Part shown: in pieces, positions 29,908 to 38,987 of the stretch
Position numbering within the stretch: the first letter of the stretch is position 1
Layout: every line of letters starts with the position of its first letter
Source: Chloroflexota bacterium
GTDB taxonomy: Bacteria > Chloroflexota > Anaerolineae > UBA4142 > SHND01
DNA length: 64,000 bases
Direction of reading: 5' to 3'
Assembly: GCA_016209205.1 (NCBI GenBank)
Contig: JACQWQ010000072.1
Location: forward strand, 18,014 to 82,013
Notes under the pieces: model-generated
Databases searched by the model: none
The model's input: the letters and a program-made list of their open reading frames with translations, nothing else
What the model was told of the DNA's origin: nothing
Position numbers and translations under genes: made by a program

Positions 29908-30402
29908 CTATTGCGAAGGTGTTGGAGGTGGCACGCTCGTCGGACCTACAGGTGAGGAACCCGTTGGTTGTACAGACCTCCCGGTATCGGGGTGTGTAAA
30001 AGCATCTGGTGCAAGTGTCGGTGGTTGGTGACCCATTAAAGACATTGGCGGACCGATTATAAGGATCGAATCGAGGGGCGAGAGGTGGCTCTCGATCTCG
30101 CTCAGACTCGTTTCCGGCGCAAACAGAAGGAGTTCATAACTCCCGTCAATGCGACGGACAAGCACACTAAGCTTGTCTTCTCTCGCAACATTTGGCGCGA
30201 AATCAGTCCTGTGAGAGGGGGTAGGGATGAGACCCTCTGGGATCTCATCCGAGGTTGGCGCAGGCCCGGGAGTTACCCTACCCAACATCGGTGTGGGGGT
30301 TGGACGCCTGACGTTGGATCTGACTTGTTGATAACTCAGAATGCCAAAGCCCAAAATTACCACAAGAGATACTACAAAGAAGAGTAGACCTTTTTTGCTC
30401 AT
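29908..30402 (-). CDS. Hypothetical secreted/anchored protein
   Basis: MSKKGLLFFVVSLVVILGFGILSY then Pro-rich region. Confidence 0.6.
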   Translation of the reverse strand: MSKKGLLFFVVSLVVILGFGILSYQQVRSNVRRPTPTPMLGRVTPGPAPTSDEIPEGLIPTPSHRTDFAPNVAREDKLSVLVRRIDGSYELLLFAPETSLSEIESHLSPLDSILIIGPPMSLMGHQPPTLAPDAFTHPDTGRSVQPTGSSPVGPTSVPPPTPSQ

Positions 30403-30694
30403 AGATCTTCTCCTGAAAAGGGGGTGGGTGATGATTGACGTGATGGGAACACTTCGCTACATCAGTCGTCCTCCGGTGCCGGCGTTCATAAGTTCAGCGG
30501 GAATTTCCCTGAAAAGATCTCGTCACCTCAATTGCGCGACGACTGACTTCCAAGTGACTTGGAAATCGAACTTTTCGAGACGCTTCAAAAAGACATAATA
30601 ATTATACATCAGCATGTCAATCCAACCAAGCGATCGAGCGATCTAGCTGTGTAAAATGCTACCTTGTGTAGTATCATCGTGACATTTGATAATG

Positions 30695-32062
30695 TTATTC
30701 ACTTGGCAAGGTGAACCAAAACTCACTTCCTCTCCCCGCCTCACTCTCCACGCCAATTCGTCCGCCCATCGCCTCGACCCACGCTTTCGCAATCGCAAGA
30801 CCCAAGCCCGTGCCGCCTGTAGTACGCGTGCGCGATTTGTCCGCGCGATAGAAACGTTCGAACACGTGCGGGACATCTTGCGGCGCAATCCCTTCGCCTG
30901 TGTCGCGCACCGTCACACGCACGAATTCTGCTTGGGGCTGCGCGCCAAGGGTAATCGTTCCCCCTTCGGGCGTGTGCCGCAGCGCATTCGCCAAAAGATT
31001 GCGTAACACCTGCGCGACGCGGTCGCTGTCCGCGCGGACGCGCGGGAGAGATTGGAGACCGGAGACCGTTACACGCACGTTTTGTGCGTCGGCGGCGATA
31101 GAAAAATTCGCGGCAGCGTTTTGTAGTACATCGTCCAGCTTTACACTTTGCGCGTTGAGCTGCAGCTGTCCCGCGTCCGCCAACGCCAGTTCGCGCAAAT
31201 CGTCCACGAGGCGCGCCAGCAAACGCGTTTCATCATACAGCGTCGCGATTTCGCTGCGGTCGAGCGGATACACTTGGTCGAGCATCGCGTGGAGATTGCC
31301 TTGCATCACCGCGAGCGGCGTACGTAATTCGTGCGCAATATCCGCAATCATGTTACGGCGCGTGGTCTCTTGACGCTCCAAATCGTCCGCCATGCGGTTG
31401 AACGCGGTCGCCACCTCGGCGACTTCATGTGCGCCGCGCACGGGCACGCGCTGCTGCCAATCGCGCGCGGCGAAACGATGCGCCGCGGTTGCCAGGTTCG
31501 CCAGCGGTGCAGAAAGCGTACGGCTCAGCCCGATGCCGAGCGCAATGCTCAGCATGCCCGCGAGCAATCCGGCGATGACGAGCGTGCCGCGCAATTGTTC
31601 GAAAAATTGCTGCGCGGAATTTTGCAGCGGCATCGTCATGCCCTGCGGCGTGCGAAACACCGCGTAACCGACGGTTTGTCCATTGGCGACGATGGGAATG
31701 GCTTGCGCGCGCAGTGCCGCATCGAGAACCGTGCCCGTCATCCTGCCGTCCTGAGCGTACACCACATAGCCGTTCGCATCGGCAATCAACACATCGCCTT
31801 TGAAGCGCCCGCGTTGGTGTATCCCGCCGCGCGGAAAACCCCCATAGCTCCAGCCCACCTGAATGCCATCCCAACTCGAATTATCTTGATAATACGCGGC
31901 AAGTTGGTCAGCCAGGTCTTGCAGCTGTTCCGTTTCTTGCTGCGCCAAGAATTTGCGAAAGTTGCTGTCGGTGCGTGCGCCTGCCAAAAACGCGACCAAG
32001 CCCACGCCGACCAGCGTGACGACGAGGAACGCGAGCGAAAGCTGGAACCATAAGCGGTTCAT
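30695..32062 (-). CDS. Sensor histidine kinase (HAMP, HisKA, HATPase_c)
   Basis: MIADIAHELRTPLAVMQGNLHAMLD, NLLANALRHTPEGG, RADKSRTRTTGGTGLGLAIAKAWVEAMGGRIGVES. Confidence 0.95.
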   Translation of the reverse strand: MNRLWFQLSLAFLVVTLVGVGLVAFLAGARTDSNFRKFLAQQETEQLQDLADQLAAYYQDNSSWDGIQVGWSYGGFPRGGIHQRGRFKGDVLIADANGYVVYAQDGRMTGTVLDAALRAQAIPIVANGQTVGYAVFRTPQGMTMPLQNSAQQFFEQLRGTLVIAGLLAGMLSIALGIGLSRTLSAPLANLATAAHRFAARDWQQRVPVRGAHEVAEVATAFNRMADDLERQETTRRNMIADIAHELRTPLAVMQGNLHAMLDQVYPLDRSEIATLYDETRLLARLVDDLRELALADAGQLQLNAQSVKLDDVLQNAAANFSIAADAQNVRVTVSGLQSLPRVRADSDRVAQVLRNLLANALRHTPEGGTITLGAQPQAEFVRVTVRDTGEGIAPQDVPHVFERFYRADKSRTRTTGGTGLGLAIAKAWVEAMGGRIGVESEAGRGSEFWFTLPSE

Positions 32063-32360
32063 CCCTCACCCCCAGCCCCTCTCCCAGAGGGAGAGGGGGG
32101 TGCATCGTCGCATGTTTCGCGCGATGCGGCGCGACCTCTCCCAAAGGGTGCGGAAGGTTCTCGAAAACGATAGCCGACCCCAAACACAGTTTCGATATAA
32201 CGCGGCGCGCCGGGGTCGGTCTCGATTTTTCGGCGCAGGTTTTTGATGTGACTGTCGAGCGTGCGATCCAAACCCTCGTACGCATAGCCCATCGCTTTTT
32301 CAATCAATTCTTGGCGCGTGAACGCGTGGCGCGGGTTTTCCATAAACGTTTTGAGCAAAA
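32059..32360 (-). pseudogene. OmpR-type response regulator, winged-helix domain only (receiver domain missing)
   Basis: VLLKTFMENPRHAFTRQELIEKAMGYAYEGLDRTLDSHIKNLRRKIETDPGAPRYIETVFGVGYRFRE, preceded directly by a Gly-rich secreted protein in another frame. Confidence 0.85.
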
Positions 32361-32570
32361 CCCGTATCCGCCGCGCATCCCAAAACCGAAACCGCCGTGC
32401 ATTCCAAAACCGCCGCGCATACCGCGCCAAAAGCCAAAACCACCCGGTTGGGTATTGGGGGTTGGATTCGGCGTCGGCGCCTGCGCCGACGCGACCGCGC
32501 CGAATACGACCACGCCGATTATCCCCGCCGCGACAGCGGCGCCTAACATTTTGAACCATTTGGTTTTCAT
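32361..32570 (-). pseudogene. Gly-rich secreted protein, 3' truncated by fusion
   Basis: MKTKWFKMLGAAVAAGIIGVVVFGAVASAQAPTPNPTPNTQPGGFGFWRGMRGGFGMHGGFGFGMRGGYGF. Confidence 0.65.
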
Positions 32571-32900
32571 GTACACTCTCCTTGAGATTTTCCCAAATTC
32601 CGAATTGATTAACGGGATTGGTGTAGGGGCGACGGCTTGTCCTCGCCCAGTGCGGTTGGACAACCACAAGGGATTGCCCCTACGGCCCACACATCAAATC
32701 GGAATTTTTTCTAATCCGCGAGCAATTCGGATCCGGTCATCCATGCTTTCGATCCTGACCTTTTCCGAATCACTCGCGGTTTCTGAACTCAGTGTAGCAA
32801 GCGGCTGTGGAAATGTGATGGAGAGACGGTGAGAGTTTGGTAAAAAAAGTTCCACTTGGCTGGATTTAATGCCTTGCCAATTTTCAAATGCTAACGTTGT

Positions 32901-32943
32901 TTCATGCGGTGAAAGCATTCGCCGCATGAAACTTTTTTTGTAC
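32901..32943 (+). terminator. Terminator-like hairpin in the leader of the ECF sigma operon
   Basis: GTTTCATGCGGTGAAAGCATTCGCCGCATGAAACTTTTTTTG about 30 nt upstream of ORF 32969. Confidence 0.65.
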
Positions 32944-32968
32944 CAGACCGTGTTACAAGTAGAGTCAC

Positions 32969-33631
32969 ATGTCGTTTTCAATTCCCGCCAGTCGCCCAAG
33001 CATATTTCTCGCGCTCGCGTCGAGCATGGACCGCGTGCGTGCGCGTTGGCGGGTCGCGCGCCCACGCACCCGCGAAACGGAAACCCACGCGCCCGACGAT
33101 GCGACGTTGGCGGCAAAACACCTGGCGGGCGATCCGCACGCGTTTGCCGAATTGGTGAAACGGTACACGCGCGCGGTGTATCACGTTACGTATCGTTTCA
33201 CCAACAACGCCGCGGACGCGGAAAATCTGACCCAAGAAACTTTTTTGCGCGCGTGGAATGCGCTGCCGCGCCTCGCGCTCGACAAACCGCTCAAACCGTA
33301 TTTTGTAAAAATCGCGGTGAACTTGTGTCGCGATTGGGCGGCGCGCAATCGCGTGGAGCTTACACCGCTCGACGCGGACGACGAAACGATTTTTGCCGCC
33401 GACGCGCACGATCCTTTGCAAACCGTAAGCGATCAAGAACTGCGCGCACGCGTGCGCGCCAAGTTAGAGTTACTGCCGCCGTTGTATCGCACGGTGATTG
33501 CTTTGCGTTACGGTGAAGAAATGGCGTACGAAGAAATGGCGACCGCGTTGGAGATGCCTTTGAATACCGTACGTACGCATTTGCACCGCGCCAAAGCGCG
33601 CTTGCGCGAATTGTTGGAGCAAGACGAATGA
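32969..33631 (+). CDS. ECF-type RNA polymerase sigma factor
   Basis: AFAELVKRYTRAVYHVTYRFTNNAADAENLTQETFLRAWNALPRL; LPPLYRTVIALRYGEEMAYEEMATALEMPLNTVRTHLHRAKARLRELL. Confidence 0.95.
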   Translation: MSFSIPASRPSIFLALASSMDRVRARWRVARPRTRETETHAPDDATLAAKHLAGDPHAFAELVKRYTRAVYHVTYRFTNNAADAENLTQETFLRAWNALPRLALDKPLKPYFVKIAVNLCRDWAARNRVELTPLDADDETIFAADAHDPLQTVSDQELRARVRAKLELLPPLYRTVIALRYGEEMAYEEMATALEMPLNTVRTHLHRAKARLRELLEQDE

Positions 33632-34038
33632 AGTCCGACGAACGCTCGAGCACAGACGAGCGCATCGAGCGCGCGCTGCAAGAGTTGGATATCGCGCCCG
33701 CGCCGGATTTAGCCGCGCGCATCATTGCGCGGCTGCCGCCGTCGCGCGCGGCGAATCCGCTGCTCGGCGCGGCGACGATGCTCGCGGCGCTGCTCGGCGT
33801 GGCGCTGGCGTACCAGACCGCGTTCGATTTGCACACCAATGGCGCGTTCGAGCTGCTGTCGTATTACACCGCGCAGCCCGCGATTGTGACGACGTACCCC
33901 GGCGAAGCATTGGGCGCGCTCGCACAGGCGATTCCGTGGCTGACCGTTTTGCTTGGCGCGAGTGTTTTGGGGATCGCCTTGTATTTGGTGCAGCGCTTGA
34001 CGGCAAACGCGCGCGTGGCTGTGGCGCGGCGTACGTGA
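33628..34038 (+). CDS. Putative anti-sigma factor-like membrane protein
   Basis: ATGA overlap with the sigma gene; two TM segments. Confidence 0.65.
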   Translation: MKSDERSSTDERIERALQELDIAPAPDLAARIIARLPPSRAANPLLGAATMLAALLGVALAYQTAFDLHTNGAFELLSYYTAQPAIVTTYPGEALGALAQAIPWLTVLLGASVLGIALYLVQRLTANARVAVARRT

Positions 34039-34049
34039 TAGATTGACCT

Positions 34050-34517
34050 ATGCGCGAACGTTTTTTGAGTTGGTCCAAGAGTGTCGCAGCGCTCCAAACC
34101 ATTGCGTTGATCGTACTGTGCTTGCTCCTCGCGAGCGCGTTCGGGCTGGGGGTCATCGTGGCGCAAGTGAATTATCCCCCCCCCCTCCCGCCGCTGGGAA
34201 TGCCGCCGCGAAATGCACCAGCGCCGGTGCGCGGGACGTTTGGCGCGATTGATCGCATTGACGGCAATGTGATTCGCCTGCGCGACCCGCGTAACGGACG
34301 TACATGGTTGGTGCGTACGGGACGCGACACGGTGATCGAATCCGGGCCGCGTCGTCCGATTCCCTTGAACGCCTTGCGCCCGGGACAGCGCGTGTTCGTG
34401 GTCGGTTCGCCGGGCTCGAATGAGTGGGATGCACAATTTATCGGCGTGGTGTATGGGCAAGGGCAGCAGTTTGTACCGCCTGCGCAGCTGCCGGTGTGTG
34501 AGGATTGTATAGATTAA
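34050..34517 (+). CDS. Membrane-anchored beta-rich protein
   Basis: N-terminal TM, RGTFGAIDRIDGNVIRLRDPRNGRTWLVRTGRDTVIE. Confidence 0.65.
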   Translation: MRERFLSWSKSVAALQTIALIVLCLLLASAFGLGVIVAQVNYPPPLPPLGMPPRNAPAPVRGTFGAIDRIDGNVIRLRDPRNGRTWLVRTGRDTVIESGPRRPIPLNALRPGQRVFVVGSPGSNEWDAQFIGVVYGQGQQFVPPAQLPVCEDCID

Positions 34518-34541
34518 GTCCCGCAGGTTACAAGGCAGTTG

Positions 34542-34650
34542 GACTGCCGTTGGCGGGTCGCAGTACAACTGCTCCCGAACTCGACTGCCGTTGGCGGGTC
34601 GCAGTGCAACTGCTCCCGAACTTGGCCGCCGTTGATGGGTCGCAGTGTGT
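34542..34650 (+). repeat. 41-bp tandem repeat, about 2.7 copies
   Basis: gactgccgttggcgggtcgcagt at 34542, 34583 and (diverged) 34624. Confidence 0.9.
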
Positions 34651-34725
34651 TGCTCTTGGACACGAGCAACTTGCTCTGAAACACAGCGAATACAGCTCCG
34701 CCATCATTCTCACAGGGAGGTTTTT

Positions 34726-35703
34726 ATGACGAAAGGTCGTGTGATTGGATTGAGCTTGGGAGTGTTTTTGATTCTCGCCGCGTTCGGCATTGTCTTGTGG
34801 CAGGGCATGAACATGCCGACCACAAGCATCGCGTTCGCACAGGCGGGAGCGACGCCGACGACCGCGCCGACCAAAGCGCCGTCTACTGCCCCGCAGCCGC
34901 AAACCATCGGCGATTCGTTTTGGGCGGCGCTCGCGGCAAAACTCGGTGTGAGCGCGGACGATTTGAAAAAGCAAGCGGTGGAAACGCGCAAAGAAATGAT
35001 TGATCAGGCGGTCAAAGACGGACGCATCACCCAAGAGCAGGCGAACGCGATCAAAGACCGCATCAATTCGAACAACATCATTGCGCCGATCCCATTGCCG
35101 CGCGTGGCGCAAGGCAATCCGCCGGGGCGCGGTTTCGGTCCGTTCGGCAATCGCAACCCCGGACGCGCTCCGAATTTTGGCAATGGGTTCCCCGGCATGA
35201 TCTTTGCACGCGGCATGTTCGGCGGTGGATTGCAAGAGATCGAAGCGCTTGCCAAGGTGCTCAAACTGGATGCCAAAGCGTTGATTACGCAAATGGCGCA
35301 GGGCAAAACGTTGGCAGAGATCTCCAAAGCGCAAGGGGTGGACGAAGCAGCAGTCAAGCAAGCGCTCATTGACGTGCGCAAAGCGCAAATTGATCAACTG
35401 TTGGCTTATGGTTTGATTTCTCAAGTACAAGCCGACCAGCTGAAAGCGCAGCTCACGCCGGACAAGATTGATCTGACGCGCCCGTTCTGGTTCCAATTCC
35501 ATAAAGTACCGACTGCGCCAGGGTCTTCGCAGCTTGTTCCCGATTTCGGCATGGTGGAGGTGTTTGGCGATCTGAATCAGGACACCGAGCTGTTTGGCGA
35601 AGCGTTCGGCGTTGCGCCCGACGACATGCCGTTGTTTGGCGCTCCGTTTGGCGCGCCGGATGGCGGTATGATGCTGCCGCAAAGCGACATTCAAACACAA
35701 TAA
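34726..35703 (+). CDS. Secreted helical protein
   Basis: Signal TM; helical FWAALAAKLGVSADDLKKQAVETRKEMIDQAVKDGRITQEQANAIKDRI; RBS GGGAGG. Confidence 0.75.
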   Translation: MTKGRVIGLSLGVFLILAAFGIVLWQGMNMPTTSIAFAQAGATPTTAPTKAPSTAPQPQTIGDSFWAALAAKLGVSADDLKKQAVETRKEMIDQAVKDGRITQEQANAIKDRINSNNIIAPIPLPRVAQGNPPGRGFGPFGNRNPGRAPNFGNGFPGMIFARGMFGGGLQEIEALAKVLKLDAKALITQMAQGKTLAEISKAQGVDEAAVKQALIDVRKAQIDQLLAYGLISQVQADQLKAQLTPDKIDLTRPFWFQFHKVPTAPGSSQLVPDFGMVEVFGDLNQDTELFGEAFGVAPDDMPLFGAPFGAPDGGMMLPQSDIQTQ

Positions 35704-35844
35704 GCCGGAATTCCACAACAAACCGAATACGCCCATTCGGACGTATCCTATACAGGCAAGGCAAGCCGCGCTCGTTCTGTAATGAACGCCGCTTGCCTCT
35801 TGTTTTGCATATCCATATTTGCTCCGCTCCACAAGGAGAGCTAG

Positions 35845-36478
35845 ATGAAATTTCTTGCACGGCTGTTTGTATTATGCACGCTCGTCGTTATTTTTGCGGC
35901 GGGTTGCAGCGCGACGACGCCCGGTGCACCGCCGCCCACGAATGCGCTCGCGCCAACAAATGCGCCCGTCGCAGCGAATCCCGCACAACCGACGAACGCG
36001 GCAAATGCGCCTACCGATGCCCCGGCGGCGACCAGTGCACCGGCTGCAAATGCAGACAGCGGGGGACTGCCGCCAAATGTCGCAGCAGGCGAAGGAAGAG
36101 TTTACACTTTTCAGGTCCTTCCTGAGCAAACGACCGTCGAATATGCGGTGAATGAGATTCTCTTTAACAATCAACAAACCACGCGCGGGAAAACGAACGC
36201 GGTGCAAGGGGAATTCAAATAAATACCCATTTGCCGAGTTTGTCGCAAATGAGATCGTCGAGTTCCCCGCGACGGCAAGTGCGGGTCAAGAAGTAAAGGT
36301 CCAGGTGCGCGGCGACATGACGATTCGCGGAATCACCAAGCCCGTCACGTTTGACGTGACCGTAAAGCAAGATGGCGATACGCTCGTCGGCGTCGGCACA
36401 ACGCAGATTTACATGAAGGATTTCGGTTTTGATCCTCTAATTTCCCCAATCCGACGCGATGTACAATTTCCGCTCTGA
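35845..36478 (+). pseudogene. YceI-like lipoprotein, internally deleted, frameshifted and 3' truncated
   Basis: Lipobox FAAGCS; YTFQVLPEQTTVEYAVNEILFNN; after a frame change NKYPFAEFVANEIVEFPATASAGQEVKVQVRGDMTIRGITKPVTFDVTV. Confidence 0.75.
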
Positions 36479-36907
36479 CCGTGCTCGCTCGTTTGTGCGT
36501 AACGTCACCTCAAACAAATGCGGTCCACCCATGCCCTCGTGCATTGTAAATTCAGTCCACACGATAGTGGATTCGCCGGGCTGTAGAGTCGCCGAACCGA
36601 CGACCAGGCGCGGCGGTCAGCAGCCCTCTAGCGCGCGTACCGGCGTCGAGCTGTCCAACGTGAGCACACGGTCACCCGTGTTCTTGATTTGGAACTCTGC
36701 GCGCACCATTTGCTCGAACGGCTGTTTGCCCAGCTCCAAACGTTCTTGATTCACTGTGAATAACGGTCCAACACCGTCTTGCGTTTCTGGAGCAAGCAAC
36801 ACCCAAATCCCGACTGCGGCGATGCCGAGCAGCGCAATCGCGCCGACGAGAAAAACCCCTGTGGGGATCGAGCTTGTCGCACTTGGTTTCCGGTTGTACC
36901 CTGCCAT
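36437..36907 (-). CDS. Membrane-anchored protein with DUF1573-like region interrupted by in-frame UGA (36617-36619)
   Basis: MAGYNRKPSATSS..TM..QIKNTGDRVLTLDSSTPVRALEGC[UGA]PPRLVVGSATLQPGESTIVWTEFTMHEGMGGPHLFEVTLRTNERARSERKLYIASDWGN*, read codon by codon. Confidence 0.7.
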
Positions 36908-36920
36908 CCATTCCTCCGCC

Positions 36921-38411
36921 TCAATTGAATGCCATTGCTTGTGGGTGTGCCGCCGCCGAATGGCCTGCCAGCGGCAGTGAGAAATAAAACGTTGAGCCCT
37001 TGCCAATTTCGCTTTCGGCCCACAATCGGCCGCCCATCGCTTCGACCAATTTAATCGAAATATACAAGCCCAAACCATAACCGTACGTTTTGCGCGCATC
37101 GTCGCGCTCGACGCGATAAAACTTGTCAAAGATGAGGTGCAGATCTTCGCTCTCGATGCCCTTGCCCTGATCGCTGACCGCAATCACCATTTCGCCGTCG
37201 CGTGTTTCGCTGCGCACGCGAATCTCGGTATCCGGGTCAGAATACTTGTACGCGTTTTCCATCAAATTGGTCAACACTTCTTCAATCCGGTCGCGGTCTG
37301 CCCACACCGATGGCAGGTTGCCCGGCGTGTCCGCGATCCAAATATGTTCGTTGTCGCACAGCTGCCACTGTTCGCACAGGCGCTCGATCAGCGCCGTAAG
37401 ATCGAACGCTTGCATCTGCAAAAGCGTTTGACCCGCTTCGATGCGCGAAACGTTCAGAATGCCGCGCACCAGCCGTGTGAGCCGCGCGGCTTGATCGTTC
37501 GCCAACGACAAAAGGTCGCGCTGATTCGTCGTCAAACTGCTGGCGTCCGACAACAGCAACTCTAGCGAGCCAGAGATATTGGCAAGCGGCGCGCGCAATT
37601 CGTGCGAGACGAGCGAGACGAATTCCGATTTGAGTTCGTCCAATTGTTTCAGTTCGGCGTTGGCTTTTTCCAGTTCGTATTGGCGGCGGCGCAGCTCGCG
37701 ATTGGATTCCGCCAATTCGCGCGTGCGCTGCGCGACGAGCGTTTCGAGTTGGCGATTCAATTCACGCACCTCCATAGCACTTTTTTCGCGTGCGGTGACA
37801 TCGTGCAACGTCGAGGAAGAGCCGATCACTGCCCCGTTTTCATCGCGCAAGAGCGTGCGCGTCAATTCCACCGTCAGTTTGCGCCCGTCACGCGTCAGGC
37901 GTTGAGTAATCCAATCGCGCACGAATCCTTTTTCATGGAGCAGCGTATGGATGCGCTCGATTTCGGCGGTACGGTCCGCAGGCACCAGCACTGCAAAATG
38001 CTTGCCGACGATTTCGGACGGTTGGTATCCAAAGAGCAATTCCGCGCCGCGATTCCACGATTTCACGCAGCCCTCATTGTCCAACAAAAGGATCGCGTCG
38101 GCGGAATTCGCCGTGATCGTCGCCAACAAACGCTCTTGGGCGCGCGCTTGCCGGTCGCGTTCGATATTCTCGTCAACCAGGCGGCGCACCCAACCCAACG
38201 CAACCCAAACTGCGACCGCGCCAAAAAGACCAAAGATAAGAAACTCGAGGATAAAATGCGTCCACCGGGGTACGTTCTCGACCAACAGGATTTCAAAGAT
38301 GCCTGCATAGACCGCGACGGCGATGGCGATGCCGACCGGCAGTGCAATTTGGAGGCGCACCAATGTCGCATCGAGACGCGCTTGCTCAGGCGGACGTGTG
38401 AGGTTCATCAT
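36921..38411 (-). CDS. PAS-containing sensor histidine kinase, two N-terminal TMs
   Basis: ANSADAILLLDNEGCVKSWNRGAELLFGYQPSEIVGK; FVSLVSHELRAPLANISGSLELLL; GYGLGLYISIKLVEAMGGRLWAES. Confidence 0.93.
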   Translation of the reverse strand: MMNLTRPPEQARLDATLVRLQIALPVGIAIAVAVYAGIFEILLVENVPRWTHFILEFLIFGLFGAVAVWVALGWVRRLVDENIERDRQARAQERLLATITANSADAILLLDNEGCVKSWNRGAELLFGYQPSEIVGKHFAVLVPADRTAEIERIHTLLHEKGFVRDWITQRLTRDGRKLTVELTRTLLRDENGAVIGSSSTLHDVTAREKSAMEVRELNRQLETLVAQRTRELAESNRELRRRQYELEKANAELKQLDELKSEFVSLVSHELRAPLANISGSLELLLSDASSLTTNQRDLLSLANDQAARLTRLVRGILNVSRIEAGQTLLQMQAFDLTALIERLCEQWQLCDNEHIWIADTPGNLPSVWADRDRIEEVLTNLMENAYKYSDPDTEIRVRSETRDGEMVIAVSDQGKGIESEDLHLIFDKFYRVERDDARKTYGYGLGLYISIKLVEAMGGRLWAESEIGKGSTFYFSLPLAGHSAAAHPQAMAFN

Positions 38412-38706
38412 TCTGGCTGCTTTCCAACCGAGTTTGCGGTGATGCCGCGTTGCTGCGCGGAGCAAGGCGGACAAATTTCGTCCATCCTTCATAAATGATG
38501 CGGTCGCGGTTGCGTTCGGTAATGACGAGCGTGCCGGCATGACTGCCCGAGAGAACCTTGACGACCAATTCCGGCGCGCCGTCGTCAATGACATTGCCGA
38601 GACAGCCGCGCGCGGGTACCTCGCCGGTGCGCAAAAAATCGGCAAAACATTCTTCACAGGCGGGCAATTGATGCCCGCAGCGGTCGCGGTGCAAAGTGAG
38701 GTGCAT
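38386..38706 (-). CDS. Hypothetical Cys-rich small protein overlapping the kinase start
   Basis: MHLTLHRDRCGHQLPACEECFADFL; same strand, overlaps kinase start. Confidence 0.5.
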   Translation of the reverse strand: MHLTLHRDRCGHQLPACEECFADFLRTGEVPARGCLGNVIDDGAPELVVKVLSGSHAGTLVITERNRDRIIYEGWTKFVRLAPRSNAASPQTRLESSQNDEPHTSA

Positions 38707-38828
38707 AGTGAAACTCGCTTGGTCTTTCTATGGCTAGCATAGGCGCAAAGACAAGACGCAACAAGGGACAGATGTAATTGGATTGGGGGGACAGGCGCGC
38801 AGTTGAACTCGTTACGCAACGGCGCCAA

Positions 38829-38895
38829 GACCCCAAGTGTTTGCCCGCGATACTTCTCATCGAGCGGCGCAGCGCGACAAAAACACTTGGGGTCT
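38829..38895. repeat. AGACC...GGTCT palindromic element (15-bp stem)
   Basis: AGACCCCAAGTGTTT ... AAACACTTGGGGTCT. Confidence 0.85.
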
Positions 38896-38987
38896 GGCTG
38901 ACTTTTGACAGCGCCCCATCTCATAAAGAGGACACGAACCACTAGGTGTGGTATCATTGGATCAACATCATTTCCGAGAGATTACCC

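Noticed and set aside
34542-34650. CRISPR-like array
   Set aside because: Only about three 41-bp tandem units with no unique spacers.
36617-37183. ORF start upstream of 36907
   Set aside because: The N-terminal extension is antisense-like overlap with the kinase end; MAGYNRKP... with a following TM is the better start.
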